Positions 1-13,132 of a stretch of 64,000 nucleotides of DNA are shown here, in pieces. The notes beneath the pieces are model-generated. The model searched no databases. It was not told the DNA's origin and worked only from the letters and a program-made list of their open reading frames with translations. Each line of letters starts with the position of its first letter. The stretch's first letter is position 1. Made by a program: the position numbers and the translations under genes. Source of the stretch: Alitta virens (Eukaryota > Annelida > Polychaeta > Phyllodocida > Nereididae); the NCBI GenBank assembly GCA_932294295.1, contig OW028573.1, forward strand, positions 65,201,829 to 65,265,828, given 5' to 3'.

Positions 1-2929
1 TTCAGACAAATGGGGCAGGCGGTGGTGCCACTTTAGCTCAGTCTATTGACAACGATTTATCCCGAAATAATCCTGCTGTCCTTATACTGCAAATGGCAGA
101 CAATTTAATTGGTATATCATACCATTTCTTTTAGACAATGTCTTTCTGGCTAAATGAAACGGGTACTATTAAACCAAATGCATACATGTAGGTGCCATGC
201 GACATTGCATAAGAGGCAAACAAGACACCCACACCAGTCTGGTCCTGATAAAGATAGTCTGAACATTGACATTGTACGCCTGCAGATAAGGCATTGACAC
301 CGAGGTCCAATTTAACCTTGAGTCATTGTCTTCTTTCGTAAAGTGCAGTGCTACATTTAGTTCTTATTCTGTTTGTTTTTTAAATGCTAAAGAATATGCA
401 GGCGCATCTTCTGAGCATCAGCTAAAGCATGCAAGTTCTGTTGACTGCAATTCAGTCTCATAGGGTAGTTCAGTGTAGGATGAAAACAGCACCCAAAGAA
501 TGATAGTATTTCATCATAATTTACATTTTTGTAATATGGTACTAACAAGACAAACAGGTGTTATGGAAATATCTGTTGATATGGAATACCATAATAATCA
601 CTTGGAAGTTTCACATAATAAGGTCAGACGTGTACTCCGAATGTTATACAAAGTCCCCTGCATAGAGCCAGCCATGGAGACAGGGGGATGGGGGGGGGGG
701 ACATCACATTTTAATCAGCACATTAGTGTGCACAGCGCAGCCCATTAGGGAAGGCATGTATGAAAATAATCCCTATCTTTTAATGACAGCGGGGAAATTC
801 ACGCGCCAGCCTCGAACAGTAGTGCTGCACTTACTTGAAAATTGAATTGGACCTGTGCAGCGGCAGTGGCCGTGTGCTGAAATTGCAGTCCCCCCTGTCA
901 TATTAGAAATGTGCATCGCAGTGGGGACCTGTCTGTCACGGTTGGGGGCAACCAGACAATATTCGAATGAGGCAGCTCAGCAGGCAGTTCCACAGACAAT
1001 GTCTACAGAGCTAGGCACTCACTCCACACTGCACATGCTTTGCCCAGGGCAGTCCCCTCCCGTCTAACATGTTTGAATGAGTGATGAAGGAAGCCACACG
1101 TATGCTAGCTCATCATGTCGACTCTGAACAAAAGACTCCATAAGCCATGCAGCCATGCAGCCAGCAGCCATCAGCCACCAGCCAGGCCAAGCACATTGAA
1201 CGCACGCAGCTTGCAACCCTGTGCAAAGCCAGCAGATTTATATTCTTCCTTCATACCGAGTCATCCTCACGCTGTAGGTCAGTAGCTGCCCGTTCACTGG
1301 TCATTCTGCAGTCCACTTAAAAGGTTGTTGTCCATTCCTAAACGATAAAGACGCTACCATAGGCACAAGTCAGTGACTTCAACTGATAGTTGCACCTCAC
1401 TTAAAGACCTGAACATCTCACTGACGACACCACCACATTGTGTTTTACGTCCTTATCGGATCACCCCATATTAAGGCAAGCAGAAACGCACGGAGGGTAG
1501 TTTAATGGTGAGGCTACACACTATATTTTTAATGTAAACGAAGAATCGTCAGAATGACTAAGTGCAGCCATTTTGGTACTCTTACGCAGTCATTCTATTA
1601 GTAAAATGAGTGGCGTTTATAACCACCTTTAATGATATAGGTGACATTTTGTCTAGACAGCATCCTAACATGATACACGTTTCTGGACAAATTAGTTGAC
1701 CACACTTGCAAAAACGTCCAGGCTGACATCTTCAGAATGTCTAGAATTAGTTCAGTGAGCAATTTCATCAAGAATTCCACCAAAAACTAGAGAATTTGGA
1801 TAACGAAGGAGCTTAAGACTTTCCCTTACACTTGTAAACTGGCAGAATTAATGGCACAGCACGCTCGGGCAATTCCATCAATATTAACACGTGGTAATTG
1901 CCTTACATATGAAACCACGTCACATAATCAGCAGCTCAGATGATGAATGCATGTTCTATGCCAGAGACTGATGAGGGATGCAGGATGCAGAGGCAAGCAG
2001 CAGCAGCAGCAGCGGCGAAGGACAGCGTTGGATGCAGCTTCACTTAAGACGCATTCAATGTTAATCTTAAGACAGGCAAGTCGATTTGACCATGGTCTTA
2101 GCTGGTTGTGTCCATGGAAGGGAAAATGATAACCAGAGCAGGTTCAGTTAAAGTAAGAAATACAACTGTAAAACATAAAATAAAGAATCTGAGATTTCAC
2201 ACTGACATCCCTTAGGCAGATTTACCACCACAGAAAAGTTCATGATCAGAACCACCACCCTCAGTGCATATCTCCTGGCTTTAATGACGAAGTCCGAATC
2301 ATGGAATTGTATGCCCTTGTGGGAAGACAAAAATTAGGACCATAGTAAGGTGGTCTTTATTATGACGTGGTTTTAATAGTGACGTGGTCTTAAGACAAGA
2401 TCCCATTGTTCAAACATAGCATAGCGACCAAAATCAACTTGATTTATAAGATTACAACAAGTGAAAAATATTCAAGAAGCCGGGAAATGACTTACAACAG
2501 CGCGGAAGAAGAATATTTCACTCCGCATCAGGCAGTAGACTTACTTAGTATGTAACCCAGATTCCTGCAGAAAATTAATGAAAGCATGGAGCCTGGGAAC
2601 TGCTGCCAGCTTCTGGGAAGTTAACATCTGAGAGAGGAGGACGGTAATGGCAAAGTGAAACCTCTGGAAAGATTCTACCCTCCTATCTGGCAGTGCATGG
2701 AGAATGCTCCTATCCTACCTTCTAGCCAAAACACCAAATATGCCAGTAGGATATCACGAAAGCTGCATGTTGGCATGTGCACGAGAGACAGCAAGGAAGG
2801 AAGAATATTTTGGCGAAGAAGGAATACGCGGACAGCAGTTGGGTTGGTGTGTTGGTTAGTTGGCTGGCCAGTGCGAGCTATTTTTTGTGTGAAGGGAGGG
2901 CTCAGGCAACGGGTGAGGTGGTGGCCTGT
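1..2929. other. Gene-free, probably intronic or intergenic
   Basis: AT-rich sequence with short degenerate repeats: a CAGCC/CCATGCAG run at 1140..1190, the small hairpin at 1538..1600, CAGCAGCAG at 2000, and the GTGGTCTTAA-type units at 2347..2400. No exon with paired splice sites is seen. Confidence 0.5.
1538..1600. repeat. Short relative of the hairpin MITE at 3878
   Basis: Shares ATCGTCAGAATGACTAAGTG with the element at 3878..3998 (two differences over 27 bases). It is followed about 30 bases later by an inverted CAGTCATTCT, making a small hairpin. Probably a truncated or internally deleted copy. Confidence 0.6.
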
Positions 2930-3560
2930 GTCTTAATAGTCGCCCCTCATAAAGCCCGTCTAAAACCCCCGGCCTACCTGGCGCTGCAGCTCTAATCTCC
3001 TTTGTGGGGTGTCTGTATGCAGCGGGGAGGAGCGGAGGCTGGGGTCATCAAGCCAGTATTAGCGAGTAGGCCGCTGCCACTATTCCTATAGGCTGGAGGG
3101 GCGCTGGGGTCAACCAAGGGGATCAGGGACCCAGGGCGGTGCACCCTGCATCCAGGAGCCATCCAGCGGCCATGCAGTAGCCATCTAGTGCCCAAGGGCT
3201 ATCAGCTCCCTGCTCCGCGGCTATCTTGTCAGCTCTCTGACCTTGTTGCTGCCCTTCCCCAGCTCAGCCTCTTCAGGCCACAATCATATATCTTCATATT
3301 AACCTGCAATCCGGCCTTGCTCACAGGGACCAATAACCCATAATCTAGGCGGGCCTGCAAATTTCCCTGCTCGGTGCCCGGCCGGTGCCCAGTCGGTGGC
3401 CGGTGGTGCTAGGAGGGCTCTTATCTTGGGCTGGGCCGTTCTCGGGCGGATCAGCAATGAGCCACTTCCCTGCCATTGGCTGCCATCAGGCACAAAGGGC
3501 CAGCCAGATAAAGCCCCGGGCAACGCACCCCGAGCAAAGCCACCCTCCTATCAGGCCCAA
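2930..3560. other. GC- and CpG-rich non-coding block
   Basis: About 630 bp with many CpGs (for example GGCCGGTGCCCAGTCGGTGG near 3380). It holds CCAAT words in both orientations (3330 CCAATAACCC, 3473 CCATTGGCTG) and GATA words (TCTTATCTTGG at 3419, CAGATAAAG at 3505). Several overlapping frames of 60-90 codons are open on both strands, but none has convincing exon boundaries. It may be a CpG-rich promoter or enhancer, or an undetected first exon region. Confidence 0.4.
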
Positions 3561-3877
3561 ACAGAGCAGAACACAATGCACAGAATGCAACGCCCTCCAA
3601 CAAAACACCACCAAAGCTCAAGCATAACCCCCCAATAAGCTCACATTTCCTGCCCCTAGTCCCAGACCAAGTGCCCAGACTACCTAAATTTGGATCCCTG
3701 CGACTATTCCTGTCCTCAATAACCAAAGGCTTGGGTCAGCACCACACATTGGCACACAGTCCACAGGGCCACTTATCCATCACTACACATCATCGTGGTG
3801 TTAAGTTTCACATTTATGGGCATCCCTTCCCTTCTTATGTCAATAATATGGTTCAGACAGTGCCACAACACATCGAA

Positions 3878-3998
3878 ACGAGGAGTCGTCAGAATGACTA
3901 AGTGGTAGTCACATAGGACGCTCCTTGACAGTCTCATTACTTCACAGTAAAAAGGGTGACGATGTGACTAACTTTAGTCATTTTGACAACCCTCCATT
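3878..3998. mobile_element. ~120 bp hairpin MITE
   Basis: The left arm GTCGTCAGAATGACTAAGTG plus GTAGTCACAT pairs imperfectly with the right arm GATGTGACTAACTTTAGTCA plus TTTTGACAAC. A 27-base word of the left arm recurs at 1538..1564, so this is a dispersed family. No coding potential. Confidence 0.7.
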
Positions 3999-6588
3999 GG
4001 TCGACAAGGGCTAATAGTTCTAATCACAGTTAGCCTAATGTACATACCCTTGGGTAGGTTGTGCAGAGGCCGGGGTTCGGGGCGGGTAACTGCTGGGGCT
4101 GCGTGTTTGGCCCATCTCCATCTCCGCCAAGTGGTTACCCTGTTTTTCGTGGCCACAACCACCATCCCCATTCATTCTGAAATGCAAAACAAAGCCAGCC
4201 TCAGAACAAAGCAGCAAAACAATTTCTTTGATTTATAAGCTCAGCTCATCGCTGTTGATTTTATTGAAGTTAACAGCTCATCTTTTGTGGATAACAACAG
4301 CAGACAGGGCGAACTAAGCTGGTGGGGCACAGGATGACAACTCGCTCTTTTTAGACTTTCTATAAAGGGCTCTTTTATTCAAAGACTGGCAACCAACTGT
4401 ATTCCTCTGACTGGCTGACTGGCTGACTGACTGAGATTTTACCGACTAGCTAACAATACATCACTGACTAAATACATTTAACTGACTTACTGAATTCTAT
4501 TGACCCATTGGCTGAATGACTGCAGATATTTCAAATGTTCAATGTCGAACTGACTGAATGACTGACCAAGAACTGACTGACTGATAACAACTTACAGACT
4601 GACTACAACGATACCCACGGCTACTGCTTCAAAATGACAAACGACATTGCCAGTGACGTCATTGCAATGTCTAAATCAAAGCCAGGGCTCATCTCGTGCA
4701 GGATTCACGCCCTTTCGGGCATTAAATGATCGTTTCCAAACCAGGGCAGTTTTTCACATGACCCTTCCTGAGTGGTCATTGAATGTAACTAGGTAACAGC
4801 TAATTCATCTTTGAGCTAGAATCCCTATATCATTTGCAATGGGCTATACATTAACGCTGTTTATGGGGTTAGATGTGAACATGTGTTTTATTCGTATGAA
4901 GGAGGTAAAAATGTTAATAATTTACACGGCCTGAATTAATATGATAACTCGAATGAGTTTAGAGACTGGAAATAAATTCACAGCGAAATGCAGAAGATTC
5001 TAGCATCTTTAATTCTGTCTAAACCATATGACTTGGCCGATATAATTTGCATTTAATTACACCTTTAACAAGCTGCAGAGTAAGGCTGCAATGGTGGGTG
5101 TGGGCGCCATGTACCTGGTCTAATTTCCTCATTGAAATAATGAAACTCAGAGCTGTGAGTATCAGTGCTATCATCAAAAATCCTTTGCGATGGCAGATCA
5201 AAAGAGTAGCTGTCTATGGGCATGATGTTCTGCTGTCTATGGGCATCAGCCTCCACATGTAAGGCAGACAGATATGTTATCAGCACATGCCATAGCTACA
5301 TGCCATAACAAGGTGGTGGATGGGGAGGAGAGAGGGAGGCATGTCTAACCTGAATCAACATCTGAATATTCATGCCTCATTAGCACCAACCCGACGCCTT
5401 GTTCACTTTCAGCTAGAGCACAAAGAGCAGCCTCTGCATCTTCCAGGCATCCAATATGCTGTGGCAGCATAATAACGGGCTCATAGTTAAGTTTGGTAAA
5501 GGTAAGGTTAGGTTAGACCGAAGCATTGCTGTCATATGCAAGCACGACTCTCGTTGTGAGGCAGTTTGTCGAACTAAGGTTAGGTTAGCACCAACCTAAC
5601 CAGAAAGACCAATTCACCATATAATAGAGACAACATAGTTCAACAGCATTATTTACCCAACTGCACTCCCACCATTCATGTCAGCAGTTAATATGTTCCA
5701 AGGGTCGTCTTAACAATGTCCTGGCTCGTATGTATTAGAATATATCCTTGATACAACATTTAATTTCACACAGACTGACCAGTGACCACCCAGGATGTGT
5801 CGTAGGGTGACCTGACCGAAAATGGCAGGTGAAACACCACTATTTGATTACTTCTTCAGAACTTAAAATTAGAGCATGCAAAACTTGTGCCACAGTTGAC
5901 ACGAATGGTCTGAAATGTGAACATGCGTGCGTGTGTTTAAGTAAAATAAACATTAGTCTGGATTTCACAGCATCCAACCACAACCTGAACCCCTAACTTC
6001 ACACGAAATGATCTTGAACATATTCGTGTATTCACCAACTTTCAACAACTGATTTCACTGCATGGCACACACACAGCCTGAACCCGTAAACTCATTGGTT
6101 AACAAGCAAAATATGACTCTGAGGCACGCTACATGCTGTGAAACATGATGTGATACACAGCACCAGGATGGGAGTAACCCAACATCTCCATCTCTGGTCC
6201 TCCTCCTGTGACAACAATGCATTCGTCTCCCACTACCAGCTAGCCGTCCTTCACACGCAGTCCGCAGTCTCCGCAGCAAATTCTAGCCTTTCTCATGCTT
6301 TGGATTTCCCGTTTGTTTCTGCAGCACCAGTCTTCTCGTTTCACACCAGTTGCATGTGTTCCTGTTGAAATCACATATTTACGTGTCCCCACATGCAAAT
6401 TCGTCGTCATGCACCTGAATAGAGCAAGACTCCTCCTCCTCAGCCCATCTTGTTTGACACCACAACGACCACAATTCACACTCACACGATGCACCATACA
6501 ACCAAAACGTTCTACGATACCAGATATTTCATGCTGTCTACAATGACTGCCCCACCGTAAAATTTAGTTTACCTTCGTCAGTTCAATG
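3999..6588. other. Gene-free stretch
   Basis: Holds the degenerate CTGA array (4395..4610) and two short GGTTAGGTTAG runs (5509 and 5578), the second forming a small hairpin with CCAACCTAACC. Nothing else is supported. Confidence 0.5.
4395..4610 (+). repeat. Degenerate (CTGA)n region
   Basis: Repeated CTGACTGG, CTGACTGA and GAATGACTGA words spread over about 215 bp, a decayed tetranucleotide array. Confidence 0.8.
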
Positions 6589-6982
6589 TACAGTAGTTTC
6601 ATGATAAGCGGCCTGTCAAATTTAACCCAGACAAAGCTAGACAACTTCTGCTATACGATGCTACCTGCCACTAAACAGAACTGTCTGGCTATAGCTGGCT
6701 ACTCAAAGCCAGATCTAAAGGTGCATGCAGCACCATTCGGTGCATAACTTGAGAGTAATGCATATTTGTAATTTTTTTGTTGAAAAGATGCAAGTGGATT
6801 GCACATACATATTTATGATATACCGGATAAATTTCTTACATTTGCCAAGGTTTATATTTTTTCGGTAAACCGACTATAAGCTAGGAGTAGACAGAAGTGA
6901 CTGGCTTTAACCAGTTAATGCTACAGCCAGGAATAGGTTGCTACAGCTGACTAGAGTGACCATATTTATGGAACTAACTGTA
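6589..6982 (+). mobile_element. 0.4 kb TA-flanked MITE, copy 1
   Basis: About 394 bp bounded by TACAGTAGTTTCAT on the left and GGAACTAACTGTA on the right, an imperfect terminal inverted repeat ending in TA. The whole body is present in the opposite orientation at 43555..43961 with high similarity, including CGGCCTGTCAAATT, GCTATACGATGCTACCTG and GGAATAGGTTGCTACAGCTG. No open frame. TA flanks and size fit a non-autonomous Tc1/mariner-superfamily element; superfamily assignment is inferred. Confidence 0.85.
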
Positions 6983-8173
6983 AGGTGACTTGATTGTGAC
7001 TAGGAAGTTATTAATTATAACTCCTGGCATAAATGACACCTGCCTGGCTGACTATGTCAGACGTCATTCTAGACCCTGCATGGTCATAAACTTAGATGAT
7101 AGAAGTTACATGCATGATGTACAAAAATTGAATTTACTGAATTTATATTCATTTCCATATTGTTATCTGTAGCAGTACGAGCAGAATCTAGCTCAAAACA
7201 TATAACATGAATACCATACCGTTCAGTTGTGCTAAAATAGCAGGGATGCGAAACTTCAAGTGCAGATGCAGTTTGGAAACCATAAGGCATTTTAAGCCTT
7301 ACTAGTTGCTCAACGGCTGGAATAATGTTTACTAGCATCGTGTTTTCACTGTGAGGAAAATCTATAATGCACTTCAAAATCATGGAAGTGCATAATCATA
7401 GCCTAAAGCAGCACATGAATGTTATATGTAAGATACTTCAGGGAGGGGCTATGGTTCAAGATGGTCAACTGTGGTCAGTGTTAGCTTCATCGCTCCACCC
7501 ACTGACCAGCCTCCGCAGATTTAGCAATACGGAGTCATGAAGAATTCAACTGCCTTTGTATTGCCTTTCATTTTCCTAAGTCAACGAGGAAAGGCTTCCA
7601 AAATGTGTGGACTTATGCCAAATGGGTCAGCAGTTGTCAAGTTTTAAGCATTACATCGCGTGTATAACTGTACATCCATTAAGTCATATGAACGATATAA
7701 GAAGTAATACTCTTACCAAGAAACAGAGATTGTGTAGAACAATGAGAACCGGAAATTAGACGGATAAATCTAGAGAAGTAGGCAGATGAGTCATAGCAGG
7801 GGGTCATCAGGCTTAAATGAACTGTGTGTGGCTAGCAGTAAACAGGGTATATTCATCAGAGAGTGGTTTAGAAGAAAGAGGGAGAGCAGTGTGCGTGTTA
7901 TTTGTTGACATGTATGTGGTGTATGGAGACAGGGACTGGAGGGAGACAGCCACAGAGCGACAGCCTTGCACTGCCATTCAACGGCCCAGCGAGAGGCTTC
8001 AATAATTTAGTGGCTCCCAACTCCTGCTTGGAATTAGGCGTGCAATCATCAGGCTCCCTCAGGTATAGCTGGCTGGCTAATGGAATGGGCAATCCTCTGC
8101 AGCTTGCCTTTGCTGCTGAAACTGGGCCTGACAGGCTGCTGCTTTCATGATGATCATCATGGAGATGGCAGGC

Positions 8174-8255
8174 ATCTTGCTTGCTAGCTTGCTTGCTTGC
8201 TTGTTTGTCTGCTGCTTGGTTTGCCAGTTGCTTTGTTGCTTGGCTTGCTTAGCTG
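8174..8255 (+). repeat. Degenerate (CTTG)n region
   Basis: GCTTGCTTGCTTG runs mixed with GTTGCTT and TTTGCC variants, a decaying tetranucleotide. Confidence 0.85.
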
Positions 8256-8429
8256 TAGTGGTTGGTTCATTGGTTGTATGTCTATTCTATCAGACTGGTT
8301 GGCAAAGCAGCTAGTGCCAGATCTATTGTGCTTTATACAGTGATTGTAATGAAACTAGATGTCTGAAAGTAGACTAAGCTAGCCCTGTAATTGCACAACA
8401 AAGGCAGAGAAAGCGAAGGAGAGCAAATT

Positions 8430-8735
8430 TGTGCAATGAGGCTGGACTTAATGGTGGGTGTGATCACCGGAGCTGTGTGTATGCGTGTGGAGGGCTGGCA
8501 TGCTCCCAGCCAACGGCAGCCTGAGGTCTGCCAAATAGAGGAATGCCATTAAGGCAGCCTGTTCGTATTGCTATCACACAGAGCCAGCAGCTCCACAGCC
8601 TCCATAAAAAGCAGGCAGCACGGCAGCTGAGCGCTGGGCCAGACTATTGGCCAAATTCGGGGACATGTGGCCTCCCAGGAGAACCCAAGCCACTAGCTGC
8701 CATGATAAAGGCACGCCAGGAATGACCTTCAGCAT
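8430..8735. other. Gene-free GC-elevated block, candidate regulatory element
   Basis: About 300 bp with no exon-like frame, containing GCCATTAAGG, CAGCTGAGCG and CTATTGGCCA. It stands out in base composition from the AT-rich flanks. A related block with TTCAATAATTT and CTAATGGAATGG lies at 7960..8150. Confidence 0.3.
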
Positions 8736-9361
8736 GGACAATGGCTCTCACGCAGACCACAGCAGAAGAACAAGCAAGTGGCTAGATACGCCCCTGACTG
8801 ATGGTTCTAACAATGCAAAGGTCGAAGTCCAGTCAATTGACATCGCCATAATGTCTTCTCCTCATTTTCTGTTAACCAAAAGCCACTTAATAAAGTAATA
8901 AATCAACCTAATAAGCAAAGATTCATTTTGGTTCTGATGTAAGAAGTACAATCACACTTGCCTGGTTTTGATTGTTAAATCACCTCCAGACCTTTGAGGT
9001 TATCAGCCTTTGTTATGACAGGCGACTATTCAAAGTCAGAGCTTTGAGTAAATAGGACTTAAGCAAGACAGTGTGATCTACCAGTCATTCACAGTACACA
9101 TTTAGCTTTATCTGGAATAAAAATAAAGAAAAGCAAAGTCATAACCTGTGATACGCGGAGTGCGTGTGGGTTATTGAGGTAAACTTTCTTTATAAACTGA
9201 CTCTGAACGAGTCAGATACAGACACTTGGTCTTTGCCATTTATAACATGTTCCAGTGGAAACAGCATGAAACTTCTGAAGTCATTCAGGCAACCACGTTA
9301 TTAAAACAGGGCATTATTAAGGATCATTAAGGGTTGATTAATTAGGTTAAATCGAGTTACT

Positions 9362-9428
9362 TTACACCACAAATACACCACAAGTACACCACAAGTACAA
9401 CACACGTACAACACAAGTACACCATAAG
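9362..9428 (+). repeat. 11-bp tandem repeat, six copies
   Basis: Unit TACACCACAAG with minor changes, six copies in a row. No coding meaning seen. Confidence 0.9.
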
Positions 9429-11194
9429 CCCCTGAACTCTTGCCAAAATACGGACGTTGAATGTACAGCAACATTGTACAGCAGTTGTCTGATGGACACA
9501 AACTTAATAAGTACCATGTAGTAGGTGTGACAGATTGCTATTCACAAAAGAATATTTCTAGCATGTGATAGTGATTGAATACATGCGGCAGTTCTCTCAG
9601 AGAAACCACATACATGCAAGAATTAAATTACTGAAATGAATTCGTAGTCCGTACACAAGGAACTAATTCTCTCTAGGGATTCTATATGCTTCGGATACAT
9701 TATTGCAAAGTTGTTTTTCTTGGCACTGGAATCAATAGCAGAGTTCGTATTTCAAGCTTGGATAAATCTTACAGGCTGCAAACTTAACGACCTGTGGCAC
9801 AATTGACATGTCGATACCTTCACGACACAATAACAAGATATTCTCAACACCCAGTCAATAACTGTGGTGGGCATGAGCACTAACAGACATCAGAAATGAC
9901 ACCATTCAAGTGGGTACAGACCACCAATGATCAGGTGGGTGTAAAAAACACGACTTGATTATTTATTAATAAGCTTTAAAGGTTGTGTGGTTTCGACATG
10001 CGAGGTTAGTGACACAAGACTTGAAACTATAAGTTGTATTATGTTCAAAACCAATGTTGAGTAAATTGGAAGCCATCGTGGAGTACCTCAGGGTGATCAC
10101 TACATCCAACCATATCGTCAGTTTATTCATGAAGTTGTTCTTACTATTAATGGATCAGATAACATCCCACAAATTAATATCCCAGTTGCTGTACCTTTAC
10201 CACAACCCTATATCCCATTTCTCACTATTCCGAGCTCGACACGAAGACATAATTTAAAGTCACTTTGCAATGCAATATGTTCAGCCAATTGAATATCACA
10301 ATTATAAACAACGTTATACAAAGTAATTATGAAGTGTCCTGTGTTCAGTTATGACGATTAAAGCAGTTTTATTGAATCTACAAATTAACCTGGAATGTGA
10401 TAAAAGGTTGTGACAACGTTGTTGAATGAAACCTCTTTATCGTCGTCTGGTGATCAAATTTCTCACATATTAAGTCTGACGCTTGGCACACAGTGACCTC
10501 CTTGTAGCATATGCCTTAAGTTTGCAATGAAACACCTCAAGTCTCGTCGTATAAGGGCAAATTAGAAGAAGCTGGCATGTGAAGGCAAAGTATGCCGATG
10601 TGTCAGAAGTGCGCTGCCAATATGTCATGTGTGCAAGGCGTTTGTGGCAGTGTTTCCAGCAGCATGTCAACTGCGTGTAATGGGTCGACATTTAAAGAGG
10701 AGAAAGAGCTCACTGGAGCAAGAATATGCAGGGGGGACACATGTGCTCGGGGGCTCCACAGGTAGGCCGATAGCTTTCTACAGATGCAGACCAAGGTTTC
10801 AACAGTGAACCAGATGTGTTTGGAGCAAATCAACCATTGCAACCTTCCGACTCATTACAGTTCTGGCACGACTTCAGTCTCCGTCGAGTTGTTGCAAACG
10901 ATTCGGAGACTCAGAGAGCAGAAGCAAGCACAACAACCTGTTGGCACTTGCCAAGGAGATGTGATGTCACCGCCACATGAATGGCCTGCCTGCCAGTGCC
11001 TGCCATCTGACCCGCCCCCGCTGCCATCCAGCCCGACACACAACAATTAGCCTCCGATTTCTGCCAATCCTGACACTCGACGAGTGCCCAGTTTCAGCAG
11101 CTCCATCAAACGCAAATGAAGGCGACAAGAGCAATAAAGGAACGATACAAGCACACCATCAGAACATAATACAGCCAAACAACCACTGAAGACC

Positions 11195-11315
11195 ACCTCG
11201 CCATTGATACCACTCACAATCAAGATAACCTTGCTTTTATGAACACCTCACTATAACGTCCCCCTAGTATCAAGACCACCTCGTGTTTGTGACCCCATTC
11301 ATTATAAAAGACCGC
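11195..11315. repeat. Degenerate ~17-bp repeats of the AAGACCACCTC family
   Basis: About seven units of 16-19 bp on the theme ACCACCTC-n-ATTAT-AAG (for example CAAGACCACCTCGTGTTTGT). The same theme, in either orientation, recurs at 2347..2400, 12395..12637, 15515..15600, 16140..16250, 22000..22110, 51800..51930 and 53000..53115. Confidence 0.6.
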
Positions 11316-12394
11316 TGGGTGTGCCCGACTGCCCTCTCACAATTTCAATTTACATCGAATAGTGGATTTTCACGGAAGGTTCTCTGTATTTCCACCAGGT
11401 GGCTAAAACCGAATACTGCAATTCTATTGGCTGAAAAAGTTCCAGCCCTTGACTATGATTGGCTGAAGCAAAGTGCATCCAAGCGGTATTTTTAGTGCAT
11501 TTTAATGTATATTTGACACTTTATCATTTGTTTGATTTTTGTTATTTTTCTGAGAAGGTTATATTAATGGAATCAGTTAGTTATTACCAACTGTGTCTGA
11601 AAAGCAGGGTTGTTCAGTGAAAAGACTATGCCAAACCATCTGACATTAAACAATTTGTCAATAAGCTTATGCTCTTCAATTTATCTGAATATCTAATAAC
11701 TATCCCAATTGTATAGGCTGTCATCTCTTATACTGATGTTAAAAATCAAGTTTCACTATGGTACAAGTCTGCCCTCACCATGAAAAACTTCTTGTTGATC
11801 TAACAAACTAGAAGTTCTATTTCTCCTCAGTTGTTATTTAGTTCTCAGTTATTTTGTTCAACCTTATTCTGTTTCTGAGTCCCCGTAAACAATATATTGA
11901 ACATTGATATAACAATGGAGTGCTGGGTGGCAATGCATAAGAAACGACAGCCACAAGCTGAGCATCAAATTCCACGATCACACAACTACAGAAGGAGGAC
12001 AAAAAGGCAGTGCGTCTAACACACCAACATCTTCGTGTTACATCGAATACATCCTGCCCCATGGTTACTAATTCCTGTCCTTAGTGGTTTACCTGGCTAA
12101 ATCACGGATGTTGAAGTTGGATATGATCCGAACATCACAGTACTCTCATTCACGATTTGAAGATTACTGGAAAAGCAACCTGATGCCTCAAAGACTCCTC
12201 ATAAATGAAATATATTTCCTAATGGTTTGGATTTCCTCGAAGTGAGGTTAATTGGCTGTTTAGCTTGTTCACCGAACATATTACGCCAAGGAAAGTCAAT
12301 TACTTCATACAGGTGTTCTCAATTCTAAGAAGCTGCAGTACATTCACCTGAGCCTCATTTAAAGACTACCACCTCCCTATTGTAAATTTTCGAG

Positions 12395-12637
12395 CTTTAC
12401 ATTACTATTTCTAAATAACCACTTCTTAAAGACCATTTGGCAAGGGACCATTGACTTGAATTATTCACGTATACAGAAGATCATATGTAAGACCACCCCC
12501 CTCAGTCCCCCTGGGATCATTCATTTCATTCAAACCTTACTTAGGTGGTCCTAATTTCGAAACTCTTTGCTTTACGATTAGTGTGGAGAGTTGCAAAGTA
12601 GTCTTAAAATTGTCTTATTCGAGGGGTTCCACTGTAC
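12395..12637. mobile_element. Decayed MITE with GGTTCCACTGTA end
   Basis: Degenerate units (AAAGACCATT, TAAGACCACCCCCCTC, TAGGTGGTCCTAATTTC) end in TTCGAGGGGTTCCACTGTAC at about 12617..12637. Ends of the type CACTGTA next to TA are known from Tc1/mariner-pogo elements, and similar ends occur at 38100..38118 (GCGGAACCCAACTGTATT) and 51912..51923. Assignment is inferred. Confidence 0.45.
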
Positions 12638-12960
12638 AAAACATTCACTGAGGCCCTTCTGACGCAAAGCCGCTTTGACTAGGTGGCCAACAGTCTCACC
12701 CAACAATTATTTGGACACTTTGATACAGATATTTTGTTCATTTAAACTATAATGTTGGACGTGTTGAAATCATAGCCACAGAGAGTCACTGACATGCGAT
12801 GTATTCAATCGAATCGTACCATGGAACCTGATGCCACATTTACCTGTTATATCAATTTTGTTATAAATTACACTTTCAGATTCTCAAAGAGCATGGCAGG
12901 GTTTGTGTTCAAATGGCCTTAATTATTATTATAAAAACTTGAATTGGCAAATGTACTCAC

Positions 12961-13132
12961 AAATGGTATTCATTGTGCTGGCGACTGGCTTGCTGAGCTG
13001 ATTCTAAGACGGTGTAGTGAGGCTGTTCCGCCTCGTCCGAGTAGTGCAAGGCGGGCTGGGCGGCCTGGCGGTCTTGGCAAACCGGTCTCAGTGGCGATGT
13101 AGCTGCAGAACGCATCTCTGGCAACTCCAGCC
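12961..13132 (-). CDS. 172-nt internal exon, probably of the same minus-strand gene
   Basis: A short GC-rich open segment in AT-rich DNA. It is bounded by an acceptor (ttattgctttgcag, with branch-like TGACTGAT about 25 nt upstream) and a strong donor, CATTT|gtgagt, at 12955..12960. It encodes 56 full codons plus two bases at each end. The first two bases (GG) complete a codon begun by one base, which matches the single G left over by the exon ending at 60171. The peptide is rich in Gln, Ala, His and Glu (QPHYTVLESAQQASRQHNEY near its end), similar in style to the larger exon. The frame closes inside the donor (TTG TGA), so a terminal exon ending at 12957 is possible, but the gtgagt consensus favours splicing. 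No domain is recognised. Membership of the same gene rests on strand, phase and composition. Confidence 0.72.

Larger units (their letters stand above)
8736..12394. other. Gene-free stretch
   Basis: AT-rich, with the 11-bp array at 9362, a fragment of the 23158-element repeat at about 9267, and degenerate ACCACCTC repeats at 11195. Open frames here are short and lack splice context. Confidence 0.5.

Noticed and set aside
5505..5603. GGTTAGGTTAG runs as interstitial telomeric repeat
   Set aside because: Only two units at each place; too short to support a telomeric origin.
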